From: Planococcus koreensis
GTDB lineage: Bacteria; Bacillota; Bacilli; Bacillales_A; Planococcaceae
Assembly (NCBI RefSeq): GCF_004761975.1
Contig: NZ_RQII01000057.1
Span: 1-50,904, forward strand
Direction: 5' to 3'
DNA length: 50,904 bases
Shown here: positions 16,265 to 25,709 of the stretch, one piece after another
Position numbering within the stretch: position 1 is the stretch's first letter
Layout: every line of letters begins with the position of its first letter
Notes under the pieces: generated by a model
The model's database searches: none
Told to the model about the DNA's origin: nothing
What the model saw: only the letters and a program-made list of their open reading frames with translations
Made by a program: the position numbers and the translations under genes

Positions 16265-17137
16265 TCAAGAATGGCGGTTGATGAATTCACGAATTTTGTG
16301 TCTGTATATTTCAGGCGTTTCGTACCCCGGCATGTGCGAGCAATTTTCAAATACTTGAAATTCCGCTCCCGGAACCAAGCTCGCGTAGTATTCCGTTGCT
16401 TCAGGTGTAGCTTCATCATGGCGGCCGCAAGTGAACAGCGCAGGCACATGGATTTCAGAAAGCCGGCCAGTGACGTCAAAGTCCTTCAACGTTCCTGTTA
16501 CGGTGAACTCGGAAGCTCCCCACATGAAATTGTAGATTTGGGAATTCAGCTTCTCCAGCTCTTCCTTCATTTCTTTCGGCCATGGATCCAAGCGGCACAT
16601 ATGCTTACTGTAGTATGCCATCATCGCCTGCTGGTATTCCTCTGTATCAGTCGTTTTGAGCCGTTCGTTCTTTTCGATGATGTTTTGGACTTCAGCTGGA
16701 AATTCCTCTAAGCAACTCCGTTGATCCGCTTCCCAACGCGGCGCGCTGAGTGCTGGGCCGGAGAAAATAACACTCTTGACGCCTTTTGGCTTCTTATTCA
16801 CCAAGTAGGAAGCTGCAAGCATCGTGCCCCACGAATGCCCCAATAGATGGAATTCTTCCAATTCCAATGCTTCGACCACATGTTCCAACTCTTCCACGTA
16901 GCGTTCAACTGTCCATAATTCCGTATCAGTAGGATGGCCGGATCTGCCGCATCCGAGCTGATCGTACTGGATGACCGGCCGTTCGGATCCCAGCTGCCTC
17001 AACGGATCTTTCTCTGAGCTCATCCCCCCTGGCCCCCCATGCAGCAGCAAGAGCGGAATGCCCGGGCCGTCTCCTGTGATGCGGAACCAGACGTTGCCGC
17101 CTTTGACCGGTATAAACCCTTCTGTCACATGTTCCAT
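16265..17137 (-). CDS. Proline iminopeptidase-family alpha/beta hydrolase
   Basis: A 290-residue alpha/beta hydrolase. LLLHGGPGG is the oxyanion-hole motif of the proline iminopeptidase family, YDQLGCGRSG follows, and GHSWG carries the nucleophile Ser (about residue 104). The acid and base are probably the Asp in CGRHDE and the His in NCSHMPG. It should release N-terminal proline or other residues from short peptides or amides. The ATG at 17137 is chosen because AAAGGGG lies 8-9 bases upstream. In-frame ATGs at 17182 and 17170 lack proper SD spacing. Confidence 0.87.
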   Translation of the reverse strand: MEHVTEGFIPVKGGNVWFRITGDGPGIPLLLLHGGPGGMSSEKDPLRQLGSERPVIQYDQLGCGRSGHPTDTELWTVERYVEELEHVVEALELEEFHLLGHSWGTMLAASYLVNKKPKGVKSVIFSGPALSAPRWEADQRSCLEEFPAEVQNIIEKNERLKTTDTEEYQQAMMAYYSKHMCRLDPWPKEMKEELEKLNSQIYNFMWGASEFTVTGTLKDFDVTGRLSEIHVPALFTCGRHDEATPEATEYYASLVPGAEFQVFENCSHMPGYETPEIYRHKIREFINRHS

Positions 17138-17219
17138 TGGTTCAACCCCTTTCTCTTTAAGTAATTCCATGCAAGCCGCCATATCCCTTTAATCGATTCT
17201 GGCCGTTGCGCTGTAAAAC

Positions 17220-17250
17220 AAAAAGCACCGATCCCCATAGGAACCGATGC
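17220..17250 (-). terminator. Terminator of the branched-chain aminotransferase gene
   Basis: On the minus strand GCATCGGTTCC pairs with GGGATCGGTGC (including G-U pairs) and is followed by TTTTTGT, 15 bp past the stop. Confidence 0.8.
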
Positions 17251-17264
17251 CTTACTGATTTTAT

Positions 17265-18341
17265 TTATTTCACTTCTACTGTCCAGCCAAGTGCATCTTC
17301 CACTTTGCCAGTCTGGATACTCGTGATCGTATCGTATAGTTTTTGCGACAGCTCGCCAATTTCGTGGTTATTGACGACCATTTTGCGCCCCTGCCAATTA
17401 AGTTCTCCAACAGGAGAAATGACAGCCGCGGTGCCGGTGCCGAACACTTCTTCGATCTTGCCATCCGCAAAGGCCTGGTAAATTTCCTGAATGGAGATTT
17501 TCCGCTCCGTTACCGGGATGCCCCATGAATTCAGCAATTCGATGATCGATGTGCGCGTAATGCCTTTGAGGATACTGCCATTCAGTTCAGGCGTCAGCAC
17601 TTCTCCGTCAATCTTGAAGAAGATGTTCATGCTGCCGACTTCTTCGATGTATTTCTTTTCGACGCCATCGAGCCATAAGACATCTGCATTACCCGCTTGT
17701 TTCGCTTGGGCTTGTGCCTGATAGCCGGAAGAATAATTCCCCGCAGTCTTTGCCATTCCCGTGCCGCCTTTTACCGCACGCGTGAACTGGTCTTCAACAT
17801 GGATGATGACCGGTTTCATGCCGCCCGGGAAATAAGAACCCACAGGTGACAAAATCACCATGAATTTATACGATTGTGCAGGTGCTACGGCCAAATTGGC
17901 TTCTGTCGAAATGATGAACGGACGGATATATAAAGATGTACCTGGTGTTGAAGGCACCCAGTCCTTCTCCAGTTCAATCAATTTCGTCAAATATTCCAGC
18001 ATCAATTTTTCGTCGACCGGTGGAATGCTCAAGCGTTCGCTCGACAAATTCAGGCGCTCAAAGTTCTTTTCCGGACGGAACAGTAAAACGCGTCCGTCTT
18101 CCGTGCGATAAGCCTTCATGCCTTCAAAAACCGTCTGCCCATAATGGAAAATCATCGCTGCCGGATCCAGTGTTATCGGAGCGTACGGCGTAATCTTCGG
18201 TTCATGCCAGCCTTGGTCGGACGAGTATTCCATTGTGAGCATATGATCCGTAAAAATGGTCCCAAAGGGCACCTGATCCTGTGAAGGCTTCTCTTTCTTA
18301 TTCGTGCTGTTAACAATTTCAAGTTCAAATGTACTTACCAA
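17265..18341 (-). CDS. ilvE: Branched-chain amino acid aminotransferase
   Basis: A 358-residue class IV PLP-dependent aminotransferase that interconverts leucine, isoleucine and valine with their 2-keto acids. Family blocks are FHYGQTVFEGMKAYR, LYIRPF, GTGMAKTAGNYSSG (PLP Lys region), LWLDGVEKKYIEEVGSMN and the phosphate-binding FGTGTAAVISPVG. The start is TTG at 18341 because AAAGGAGTG lies nine bases upstream; the longer in-frame reading to 18413 has no SD. The gene stands alone. No T-box or leader peptide was seen upstream. Confidence 0.93.
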   Translation of the reverse strand: MVSTFELEIVNSTNKKEKPSQDQVPFGTIFTDHMLTMEYSSDQGWHEPKITPYAPITLDPAAMIFHYGQTVFEGMKAYRTEDGRVLLFRPEKNFERLNLSSERLSIPPVDEKLMLEYLTKLIELEKDWVPSTPGTSLYIRPFIISTEANLAVAPAQSYKFMVILSPVGSYFPGGMKPVIIHVEDQFTRAVKGGTGMAKTAGNYSSGYQAQAQAKQAGNADVLWLDGVEKKYIEEVGSMNIFFKIDGEVLTPELNGSILKGITRTSIIELLNSWGIPVTERKISIQEIYQAFADGKIEEVFGTGTAAVISPVGELNWQGRKMVVNNHEIGELSQKLYDTITSIQTGKVEDALGWTVEVK

Positions 18342-18488
18342 TGTCAGGCACTCCTTTCGAAATCGTGGATGGGATTGGGTAATGCGGATAATTATACACT
18401 CCCTCTCTGCCAAGTTAAAGCGTTTTTTATAAAATAAAGAAAATTAAGAGAAAAGGCCTGACATTGGTTTTGATTAATCATTCATTTG

Positions 18489-19061
18489 TTAATCTTCTAT
18501 AGGAACTAAACCACTGAATTCTTCGAAGCCTCCATACTTTTCATGCATTTTTTCTCTGTACTCCTTAAACGACAAATGAAAATTTTCCGGCGGGTTTCCA
18601 AGTATGATCTCAAAGACGCCGTCTAAAAATGTGACAAGATAGCTTTCTTTTAATTCCGGATCGCCGTTCTCGATTTCCAGCTTGAACTCCTCCAAGTTAT
18701 CGGGGTAGCAATTGAATAGAATCATATTGCGTTTGCCCTCTGAAGATACCTGGCAACAGACGCCATAGCCTAAATTCTCTTGGATTTCATGACCATATCT
18801 TATAGCTTCTTCCGGCATGCAGGATCGAACAGCATTATATCCGCAACGGCTGCAGACAATGTACCCCACACTAATTTTATAATAATAATCTTCCATAGCG
18901 GATCTTTCGCAATGCGGGCATTCAACAGCAGAATAAACTGAAGCCATTCTTGGATTCTTCCCTTCTATTTTTTGATGATTACAATAGAAAGGGCAAGGTG
19001 TTCCGTCTGGAAACAAGGTGATTATGGGGGTTTGAAGAGCAGGGGATTGCGAAGATGCCAC
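18489..19061 (-). CDS. Cysteine-rich hypothetical protein with zinc-ribbon-like motifs
   Basis: A 190-residue protein I do not recognise. It has three Cys pairs in the first half, CPFYC (~24), CPHC (~49) and CSRC (~70), suggesting one or two zinc sites, followed by an acidic C-terminal domain ending in a conserved-looking FSGLVPIED. The assigned GTG start at 19061 has only a weak SD. An internal ATG giving MASVYSAVECPHC is the alternative and would remove the first Cys pair. It is a single gene between ilvE and a terminator. Confidence 0.6.
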   Translation of the reverse strand: MASSQSPALQTPIITLFPDGTPCPFYCNHQKIEGKNPRMASVYSAVECPHCERSAMEDYYYKISVGYIVCSRCGYNAVRSCMPEEAIRYGHEIQENLGYGVCCQVSSEGKRNMILFNCYPDNLEEFKLEIENGDPELKESYLVTFLDGVFEIILGNPPENFHLSFKEYREKMHEKYGGFEEFSGLVPIED

Positions 19062-19110
19062 TCTATTCAGTTTAAACTGATTATATATTCTGTCAATATC
19101 GGCAGCGAGA

Positions 19111-19157
19111 AAAAAGCACTGCCTCGAGGCCGTCCGGCTCCTGCGGCAGTGCTTTTT
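19111..19157. terminator. Bidirectional terminator overlapping the Nudix stop codon
   Basis: AAAAAGCACTGCC pairs with GGCAGTGCTTTTT with a GC-rich loop. The right arm overlaps the stop codon of the Nudix gene. Confidence 0.85.
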
Positions 19158-19773
19158 ATCGGATTACGTCAATAAAATGCGCAAGAATCCGGGCCGTCAG
19201 CCCCCAGATCACTTTGTCTTCATAGAGGTAGAAATACTCCTCCATTTCGCGTGCGCGCCAGCTGTAATCCCGGCCGCCTTCGATCAATTCGTACGGAAAA
19301 TCGTCTTCCGGCTGCACATCGAACTGGATTTGGTAGACCCGCGGCCCGTTGTTGATGAAAAACGACAACGGCACGCTGAACAAGCTGTCGACTTCTGCCG
19401 GGTTCGGCTCGAATGTCGCAGATGGTGCGATAAATCCGGCAAAGGCATAGACGATCATGCCGAACGGCGACACGATATAGTCGAGTGCGAACACTTCGGA
19501 AATCTCGTCTTCACTGATGCCGAGCTCTTCGTTGGTTTCCCGCAGCGCGGCGGATTTGGCCGAAGGGTCCCCGGGATCGATCCGGCCGCCCGGGAAACAG
19601 ACTTCACCCGGCTGTTTGCGGAGCGTATGTGCCCGCGTTTCGAACAGCACGTGCACTTCGCCGTCCTTTTCGATCAATGGCAGCAAAATGGAGAATTTCG
19701 AGAAATCCCGGCTGCCGAGCACTTGCGGTTTATGGCTTTTTATTTTTTCGGTAATTTTTTTGGCGTCCATCAT
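19156..19773 (-). CDS. Nudix hydrolase, CoA-pyrophosphatase-like (NudL/YeaB type)
   Basis: A 205-residue Nudix protein. The Nudix box is read as CFPGGRIDPGDPSAKSAALR followed by ETNEELG. The REtnEELG half is intact, while the usual upstream Glu is replaced by Asp. Length, the KPQVLG...SILLPL start and the late GLTARIL stretch resemble the NudL/YeaB group, which splits coenzyme A or nucleoside diphosphate derivatives. It follows the SNF2 gene, whose stop region carries the GAGGTGAT SD used here. ATG at 19773 is chosen, and a second ATG directly after is equally possible. Confidence 0.85.
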   Translation of the reverse strand: MMDAKKITEKIKSHKPQVLGSRDFSKFSILLPLIEKDGEVHVLFETRAHTLRKQPGEVCFPGGRIDPGDPSAKSAALRETNEELGISEDEISEVFALDYIVSPFGMIVYAFAGFIAPSATFEPNPAEVDSLFSVPLSFFINNGPRVYQIQFDVQPEDDFPYELIEGGRDYSWRAREMEEYFYLYEDKVIWGLTARILAHFIDVIR

Positions 19774-19784
19774 CCAATCACCTC

Positions 19785-22700
19785 TCACTTAATCATCAGT
19801 ATTTCCCGAATGTCTTCTTCTGTCAAGGCGGCCAGGGAGTCCTGCCCCGAATGGATGATTTCATCGATCAAGTTCTTTTTGCGCTCTTGCAAGTCGCTGA
19901 TCTTCTCTTCGATCGTCCCTTTGGCGAGCATGCGGATGACCTGCACTTCGTTCTGCTGGCCCATCCGGTGCGCCCGGTCCGCTGCCTGCTGTTCGACCGC
20001 CGGATTCCACCACAGGTCGTAGAGGATGACCGTATCCGCACCGGTCAAGTTCAATCCTGTACCTCCGGCTTTCAATGAAATCAAAAACAAATTCCCTTCC
20101 CCGTCATTGAAACGGTCGCATAATTCGACGCGCTCGATCGGCGGCGTCTGGCCGTCTAAATAGAAGTAAGGGATGGCGTGCTTGTTGAGATTCCTGCCGA
20201 TCAACCCGAGCATTTGTGTAAACTGCGAGAAAATCAAGACGCGGCGTCCCGCAAGCCGGCTTTCCTCTATTATTTCCATCAATTGATCGAATTTGGCAGA
20301 GCCGCCGTCGTAGCCTTCGACAAACAGCGCGGGGTGGCAGCAAATTTGGCGCAGGCGCGTCAAGCCGGCCAGAATCTTGATGCGGTTTTTCCGCAAACTG
20401 CCTTTTGCCAGATGCTTCAATGCATCTTGCTTTAATTCCGCTAAATAAGCGGCGTATAATTTTTTCTGCTGCGGCTGGAGTTCGGAATATTGGGTGGTCT
20501 CCACTTTTTCCGGCAGCTCCGCGAGCACTTCTTTTTTGGTGCGCCGCAAAACGAACGGCCGGATGCGCTTCGCGACATTGTCCCGCCGCAATTCGCTGAA
20601 AGCTCGGCGGTTCGGCAGCAATTCCGGAAAGACGACACGGAAAATCGACCATAACTCATCGAGCGAGTTTTCGATCGGGGTGCCCGTCAGCGCGAAGCGG
20701 TATTTCGCCTGGATGGCGCCTGCCGCTTTCGCCGTCTGGGTCACCGGATTTTTGAAAGCCTGCGCCTCATCGAAAAAAACGGTATGGAATTGCTTGTCGC
20801 GGTAAAGGTGGCCGTCCATTCGCAGCGAAGGATACGACGTGATGACGAGGTCGCAATCCGAAACGTCCTTCAGCTTTGAGGCACGCACGGCACTCGTGCC
20901 GTCGATGATGCGCGCGTTGACCTGCGGAGCGAATTTCTTCAGTTCATTCAGCCAATTATACGTCAGCGACGAAGGCGCAACGACCAGCACCGGCAGTTTG
21001 CGCGCCTGGACTTCCGGCAGCACCGAAACGATGAACGCGATGCTCTGCAGCGTTTTGCCGAGCCCCATATCATCTGCCAATATGCCGCCGAAGCGGTATT
21101 GCGCCAATAGCTTCAGCCAGTGGAAACCGGCTTTTTGGTAATCGCGGAGCACCGGCTGCAGCGATTCCGGCACAGCCACTTCCAAAGTGTCCGGATTCCC
21201 CAGGTTTTTCATGAGCTTCGCAAATTCTTCTCCCGGTTCCGCGATTCCGCCTTTTTCGAGCCCTTCCGCCAATCGCATGCCCTGCAGCAGCGGCACACGG
21301 ATTTCCTCTTCTTCCAGATCTTCAGCGTTTAGGTCCATTTCTTCCATGAATTCATGCAGCGCCCAGAATTCGGGCGTTTCCAGCGACATCAGCGTCCCCG
21401 AAGGCACCCGGTAATACTTGCGCTTTTCCTGGATTGCTTTCATGAGCTGCTGAATTTCCGATTCCGGAATCCCTTTCAAATCAAATTGGAACGCCAGCCA
21501 ATCGGTCCGTTCTTTTATTTCAATGCGCATTTTCGGTATGCTGGGCGCTTTTTGCACGCGCAGCTTGACTGCTGTCGTCGCGAAAATTTTTGCCAGTTCT
21601 TCCAGCTCGTGCACCGTGTGGTAAAGAAACTCGTATTCCGCCTCTTCATCCTGCAGGAAAAAACCGCCAGGCGTCTGGATGAACAAGCTGTCAGCCATGA
21701 TTTTCATGATGCGCTGTTCGATATCCAAACGGCGCCGTACGCCGGGAATCGAACGGTATTCATGCTCCTGCTCCTCACACGGATTGACGGTGAACCGGCC
21801 GTATTGGAATTCGATGCCGGCCAGTAGCCGGTTGCTGACCCGGTCGAGAAACACTTTTGCCGTCAACGGCGTTTCTTTCAAGGTTTTCGAAACGGTATCC
21901 GCTAGATCGACTTGCCCGAGCCGCATCAAGCCGGGAACCGCGTGTTCCATGAAATGGCTCAGCTGCTGCGCGGAAATATCCATGTACTGCGGCCCTTCGC
22001 CGCTGAGCATTTCTTTCAACTCAGCCAGCCGGATGCAGTCTTCCTCCGCCAGCTTGAACAATTGCCCTTCGGCCAAAGCGCAGCCGTATGCCCGGAAGAC
22101 TTCGATTTCTTCCAGCCCACTGACTTCCAATTCGTAGCCGTCGCCTGCCCGGTCCACTTCAAACGACAGCGGCAGCCGTTCACCGTAGCGAAGTCCTTTG
22201 TAGCTGCGGCCGTCCTGCAAGAACTTTACGGCCGGCGCCGCTTCGAGCAATGGCAGCAGCAATTCCCAAGCAGCTGCGGAGATCAATAAAGTCTTTTCTT
22301 CAGTTAAAGGTCCAAGCGGCTGGCTTTTCAACAGAAAGCGCAGCACCGCATCAGTTTCACGTGTGAAATTATGGCGTTCGGGATTATAAATTGAACCCGG
22401 TGCAAACTCGGTGATTTTCCGTTGCCCGACATGCTGGAGAAAAGGCCATGGCTCCGCAATTTCCTGCAATGCCGCTCCTCCCGCTGCCAGGCGGATGCCA
22501 AAGCCGTTGCCTGCGTCCCCAAGCGGCACCGGCACGCACGTGAATTCGACATTGAGCGTCTGCCGCGCATCGAAATGCAGTTGTTTTCCGCTCGGTCGTT
22601 TGGGCTGGTTGTCGAATAAACCCAGCATGCGGTCTGCCAGCGGCTGTTCCGCTTGCTGCCGTTCCTCGAGCGCGAGAAGCGTTGCTGCAATGTGCTGGCA

Positions 22701-22934
22701 ATAAGTTTTCACGAAACCGACCGGCGGGCAGCTGCAGGATGCGTTTATCGTTCCATCAGAATCCGGCTGCACCGTGACAGTGAAAACTTCGCCGCTGTAA
22801 ACGCGTGCTTCCGCACGCTCATCCGTTTGCGGAAGGAGCTCCACTTTTCCAGCCAGAAAATACGCCTTCCCTTTTTTATAAGCGGCATCGCCGCATAATT
22901 TTTTTATGACTCTGTCATTCAACGAAAAATTCAT
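19785..22934 (-). CDS. SWIM zinc finger plus SNF2-family helicase
   Basis: A 1049-residue protein. A SWIM finger lies at about residues 55-85 (CSCPP...YCQH). A long middle region resembles the bacterial SNF2-associated domain, and the SNF2 ATPase occupies the last ~450 residues: DDMGLGKTLQS (Walker A), FFDEAQAFKN (DEAQ box), ALTGTPIEN (motif III), LILIFSQFTQM-like motif IV region, and QAADRAHRMGQ (motif VI). Such proteins remodel nucleic acid-protein complexes, but the bacterial role is poorly known. The ATG at 22934 is chosen for its AAAGGGGC SD. It is coupled to the Nudix gene downstream. Confidence 0.92.
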   Translation of the reverse strand: MNFSLNDRVIKKLCGDAAYKKGKAYFLAGKVELLPQTDERAEARVYSGEVFTVTVQPDSDGTINASCSCPPVGFVKTYCQHIAATLLALEERQQAEQPLADRMLGLFDNQPKRPSGKQLHFDARQTLNVEFTCVPVPLGDAGNGFGIRLAAGGAALQEIAEPWPFLQHVGQRKITEFAPGSIYNPERHNFTRETDAVLRFLLKSQPLGPLTEEKTLLISAAAWELLLPLLEAAPAVKFLQDGRSYKGLRYGERLPLSFEVDRAGDGYELEVSGLEEIEVFRAYGCALAEGQLFKLAEEDCIRLAELKEMLSGEGPQYMDISAQQLSHFMEHAVPGLMRLGQVDLADTVSKTLKETPLTAKVFLDRVSNRLLAGIEFQYGRFTVNPCEEQEHEYRSIPGVRRRLDIEQRIMKIMADSLFIQTPGGFFLQDEEAEYEFLYHTVHELEELAKIFATTAVKLRVQKAPSIPKMRIEIKERTDWLAFQFDLKGIPESEIQQLMKAIQEKRKYYRVPSGTLMSLETPEFWALHEFMEEMDLNAEDLEEEEIRVPLLQGMRLAEGLEKGGIAEPGEEFAKLMKNLGNPDTLEVAVPESLQPVLRDYQKAGFHWLKLLAQYRFGGILADDMGLGKTLQSIAFIVSVLPEVQARKLPVLVVAPSSLTYNWLNELKKFAPQVNARIIDGTSAVRASKLKDVSDCDLVITSYPSLRMDGHLYRDKQFHTVFFDEAQAFKNPVTQTAKAAGAIQAKYRFALTGTPIENSLDELWSIFRVVFPELLPNRRAFSELRRDNVAKRIRPFVLRRTKKEVLAELPEKVETTQYSELQPQQKKLYAAYLAELKQDALKHLAKGSLRKNRIKILAGLTRLRQICCHPALFVEGYDGGSAKFDQLMEIIEESRLAGRRVLIFSQFTQMLGLIGRNLNKHAIPYFYLDGQTPPIERVELCDRFNDGEGNLFLISLKAGGTGLNLTGADTVILYDLWWNPAVEQQAADRAHRMGQQNEVQVIRMLAKGTIEEKISDLQERKKNLIDEIIHSGQDSLAALTEEDIREILMIK

Positions 22935-23042
22935 GGTTTTGCCCCTTTGCCGTCCATCTCTTGTATTCTCCATTATCGCTAAAATCTCTCTTTCTGTACA
23001 ATGGACAGCCTGTTGCAGATAGTGGAATTGCTGAGTTTACAA

Positions 23043-23082
23043 AAACCCGACACGCTTGCAAGGCCGCAAGTGTATCGGGTTT
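23043..23082 (-). terminator. Terminator of the methyltransferase gene
   Basis: A long stem AAACCCGA(c/t)AC(g/a)CTTGC / GCAAG...TCGGGTTT, followed on the minus strand by TTTTGTAA. Confidence 0.85.
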
Positions 23083-23163
23083 CTATTTTACTTTCCAGGC
23101 AAGAGAAATCTTGCTTCGCGTCATTTTGAATGATTTACGCAGGTCCATCTAAATTAATACCAG

Positions 23164-23793
23164 TTAAATCCTCTTTTTTCCCGAAACCGCTACCGTGTGA
23201 AATTGTCTTGAATTCGGCCCCTTTATTAATGCCACTTCTAAAAATCCGTTGTCCTTCATCAGGGGGATTAATTGATCGCCTATCATGTTATCAATTCCTT
23301 CCCATTTCTCCTCGTCCTTGCCATTACACAGCGTAATTACACAAGCACCGCCAGGTTTTAAGACTCTAAATATCTCTGAGATGGAAGCCGATAGTTCATC
23401 CCAAAAATAGATGGTATGGATGCTGAATACTTTTTCAAATTGTTCGTCTGCGAAAGGCAGGCTATTCACATTTCCATGTACCAGTTTTGCCTTTTCATCC
23501 TTCAGCGCTTTTTTATTTCTGATCGCAGCTGAACGGATTACCGCAGGCGAAAGGTCCAACCCTACTACCATCTCTGCCTCATTTTTTTCTGAAATCAATT
23601 TCATCGCGTAACCTGAGCCACATCCAAGTTCCAAGATATGTTCTCCCAGCTGAATATTCAGCAACTCAATTGTCCATAAGGTCTCTGGCTTATGCTGCAG
23701 CACCATCTTTTCGCCGATATAAGCTCCGATCAACCCTTTAGGTGCTCTGTACTGGCCATCGATAAACGCTCTAACTCTACTCACTAACTCCAT
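23164..23793 (-). CDS. Class I SAM-dependent methyltransferase
   Basis: A 209-residue Rossmann-fold methyltransferase. Motif I is HILELGCGSGYA (about 52-63), VVGLDLSPAVI is motif II, and VFSIHTIYFW and LKPGGACVITL are later motifs of the Methyltransf_11/25 type. The substrate is unknown. It lies alone between two terminators, upstream of the SNF2 gene. Its codon use is a little more A+T-rich than that of the SNF2 gene. Confidence 0.85.
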   Translation of the reverse strand: MELVSRVRAFIDGQYRAPKGLIGAYIGEKMVLQHKPETLWTIELLNIQLGEHILELGCGSGYAMKLISEKNEAEMVVGLDLSPAVIRSAAIRNKKALKDEKAKLVHGNVNSLPFADEQFEKVFSIHTIYFWDELSASISEIFRVLKPGGACVITLCNGKDEEKWEGIDNMIGDQLIPLMKDNGFLEVALIKGPNSRQFHTVAVSGKKRI

Positions 23794-23890
23794 AACTCAC
23801 CAACTTTACTTTATTGTTTAAAAATAAGTGTTGGTAAAAGTATACCGATTCGGACACTTTAAAACAGTTAAAAAAATTCTTATTTTCAGC

Positions 23891-23906
23891 TGTTTCACGT
23901 GGAACA
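23891..23906. promoter_or_regulatory. parS site (Spo0J/ParB binding), perfect match
   Basis: TGTTTCACGTGGAACA matches 16 of 16 positions of the parS consensus TGTTNCACGTGAAACA read on the opposite strand. It lies in the intergenic region between the methyltransferase start and the tatA terminator. ParB/Spo0J binds such sites to organise and segregate the origin region. Confidence 0.88.
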
Positions 23907-23928
23907 AAACAACTCCTAACAATGAAAC

Positions 23929-23962
23929 AAAAAAATGACCCCGGACACAATGCCGGAGTCAT
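23929..23962 (-). terminator. Terminator of the tatC-tatA region
   Basis: ATGACcCCGG / CCGGaGTCAT with an ACACAATG loop; on the minus strand it ends in TTTTTTTG. It is about 80 bp past the tatA stop codon. Confidence 0.8.
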
Positions 23963-24044
23963 CCTATGGAAACAGAAAGCTGCTTGCCCATCCTATTCAC
24001 TTGTTCTCAAATGTGGACAGGTTCGCCTCTCCCCTGCCTTTGGT

Positions 24045-24260
24045 TCATTTTTTTGTGAGGTCGGTTTTCTTTTCGTTGTTCTGTTTTTCTTCCAATTCGA
24101 ATTCTGATGTCACGTCGTCCATCACTTCTTTGGTTGAGTTTTTGAACTCTTTCAAGGTTTGGCCGACTGCTCGCCCTAATTGCGGCAATTTAGCTGGTCC
24201 GAAAATGATTAACGCGATAATCAGGATCAAAATTAATCCAGGCACTCCGATATTCGGCAT
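24045..24260 (-). CDS. tatA: Sec-independent protein translocase TatA
   Basis: A 71-residue TatA/E protein with one N-terminal transmembrane helix (about 6-21), the conserved [14 protein letters not shown] hinge and amphipathic helix, and a charged tail. It forms the pore of the twin-arginine translocase. AAAGGAGGG precedes the ATG. It is 14 bp after tatC, so the two form a minimal TatAC system of the Firmicute type, where TatA also fills the TatB role. Confidence 0.95.
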   Translation of the reverse strand: MPNIGVPGLILILIIALIIFGPAKLPQLGRAVGQTLKEFKNSTKEVMDDVTSEFELEEKQNNEKKTDLTKK

Positions 24261-24274
24261 TCGATTTCCCTCCT

Positions 24275-25015
24275 TTACAATAGAATTTCTTTTTCGAGCC
24301 TTTGGTTCATCTTTCTCATGGTGAAGCTGGAGACGAGGATGCTGATTTCAAATAAAATGAACAATGGAATGATGATCAGGATATCCGACATGAAATCGGG
24401 CGGTGAAATCAGCACACCGATGATCACCAGGACAAAATAAGCGATTTTCCGCATCTTCCGCAACGACATGGGCGTGACAATGCCCAGTTTCGTCAGGAAC
24501 ATGATGACCACGGGCATTTCAAATACGATGCCCACCGGAATGATCAAATTGAACATGAATGTAAAGTATTGGCTCATGCCGTAAGTTTCAGTTGCCCCGA
24601 TTGACTGGTTTATATCCGACATGAAATTCAGCATCATGGGAAACAAGATGAAATAACTGAAACTGACGCCCGCCAAAAACAGGAAAAAGGAGACCGGGAT
24701 AAACAAAAATGTCCCTTTGGCTTCATTCTCTGACAAGCCGGGTTTTACAAACAGCCAAACTTGATGGAGAAGCACCGGCAACGTAAAGAGAATCGCCAGC
24801 AGCAACGCACATTTAAAATAAATCATGATGCCATCGGTGAAACCGAAGACGTTCCAATCGACATTGACCGCCGTCGGCTGCATTTTGATGAAGTTCAAGA
24901 TTTTTGCAGCGATGGCAAACCCAATGCCCAGCGACACGATAAATGCGATGGCGACCACAATCAGCCGCTTTCTTAGCTCTGTCAAATGCTCGACGAGCGT
25001 AAATTCTTGGTCCAT
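24275..25015 (-). CDS. tatC: Sec-independent protein translocase TatC
   Basis: A 246-residue six-helix protein that recognises twin-arginine signal peptides. Family blocks are [12 protein letters not shown] at the N-terminus, [10 protein letters not shown], and [18 protein letters not shown]. The ATG at 25015 ([11 protein letters not shown]) is chosen over the longer in-frame ATG at 25066 because it has GTAAGGA just upstream and starts where other TatC proteins do. It is first in the tatC-tatA operon. A predicted Tat substrate (25710) lies only 700 bp away. Confidence 0.95.
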   Translation of the reverse strand: MDQEFTLVEHLTELRKRLIVVAIAFIVSLGIGFAIAAKILNFIKMQPTAVNVDWNVFGFTDGIMIYFKCALLLAILFTLPVLLHQVWLFVKPGLSENEAKGTFLFIPVSFFLFLAGVSFSYFILFPMMLNFMSDINQSIGATETYGMSQYFTFMFNLIIPVGIVFEMPVVIMFLTKLGIVTPMSLRKMRKIAYFVLVIIGVLISPPDFMSDILIIIPLFILFEISILVSSFTMRKMNQRLEKEILL

Positions 25016-25123
25016 ATTCCTTACCCACCTATGTGATTGAATGTGGAAACTTCGGCGACACAGCACAAAGTAAACCTCACCATAAAAACGCTTCTACCGT
25101 TAAAAACTTTATTAAAATAGTGA

Positions 25124-25152
25124 TTGACGTTTGTTTCCACTTGTTATTATAC
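25124..25152 (+). promoter_or_regulatory. Sigma-A promoter of the 84-residue membrane protein gene
   Basis: TTGACG (25124-25129), a 17-bp spacer and TTATAC (25147-25152), about 70 bp before the start codon. Confidence 0.6.
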
Positions 25153-25219
25153 TCTTCATAAGCGATTTGTAAATCATATATTTATGGTTATCGAATTTTT
25201 ATTGAGGCAGGTGAATGAT

Positions 25220-25474
25220 ATGACAAAATATAACGACGAGGAATTGAGAATGCTCAACCAAATGCTTCTCGGGATTTTTATGGTAGGCGACTTCGCCTAT
25301 TTCCTTTTCTTGAACAACGCCGTCTTTCCTTGGTTCGCTTTGGCCGGAGCTTCTTTAGGCCTTGCTATCATTGTCTTATGCTGGTCAGGGACAAAATATC
25401 TTTTATTCACAATCAGTTTGGCACTTTCAACGGTGATCTTTTCATTGGCTTATAATTGGATGGTCATTTTCTGA
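25220..25474 (+). CDS. Small membrane protein, 84 residues
   Basis: It begins MTKYNDEELRMLNQMLLGIF and has three hydrophobic segments (about 14-30, 36-55 and 60-82). The ATG at 25220 follows GGCAGGTGA, and the reading frame could extend upstream to 25124 but without an SD. A promoter and a strong terminator flank it as a monocistronic unit. It is not a family I recognise, and no function is claimed. Confidence 0.65.
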   Translation: MTKYNDEELRMLNQMLLGIFMVGDFAYFLFLNNAVFPWFALAGASLGLAIIVLCWSGTKYLLFTISLALSTVIFSLAYNWMVIF

Positions 25475-25485
25475 TCAAATTCGAA

Positions 25486-25523
25486 AAGAAGGTTTCTGCT
25501 ATTTGGCAGAAACCTTCTTTTTT
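25486..25523 (+). terminator. Terminator after the 84-residue gene
   Basis: The stem AGAAGGTTTCTGC / GCAGAAACCTTCT with a TATTTG loop and a long T-run. Confidence 0.9.
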
Positions 25524-25709
25524 TCATTATACATAACTAAAAGTATATGTATTCATGGATAAATAAGTATTATTCTTCATGCCTTCATCGGCGTATAATC
25601 TTATTTTGTGCATACGGAATCATTTTTCTTGTATCAGATTAATCTGTTTTAGATAGAGGATGTAACTAAAGAGTTCCCGCTTTACGCTGAAGAAAATGGA
25701 GGTTTTAAC

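Noticed and set aside
19177..20022. A 281-codon plus-strand open frame
   Set aside because: Antisense to the Nudix and SNF2 genes, whose motifs are unambiguous.
22355..22370. TTTCACGTGTGAAA as a third parS site
   Set aside because: It lies inside the SNF2 coding sequence and breaks the consensus after CACGTG at several positions.
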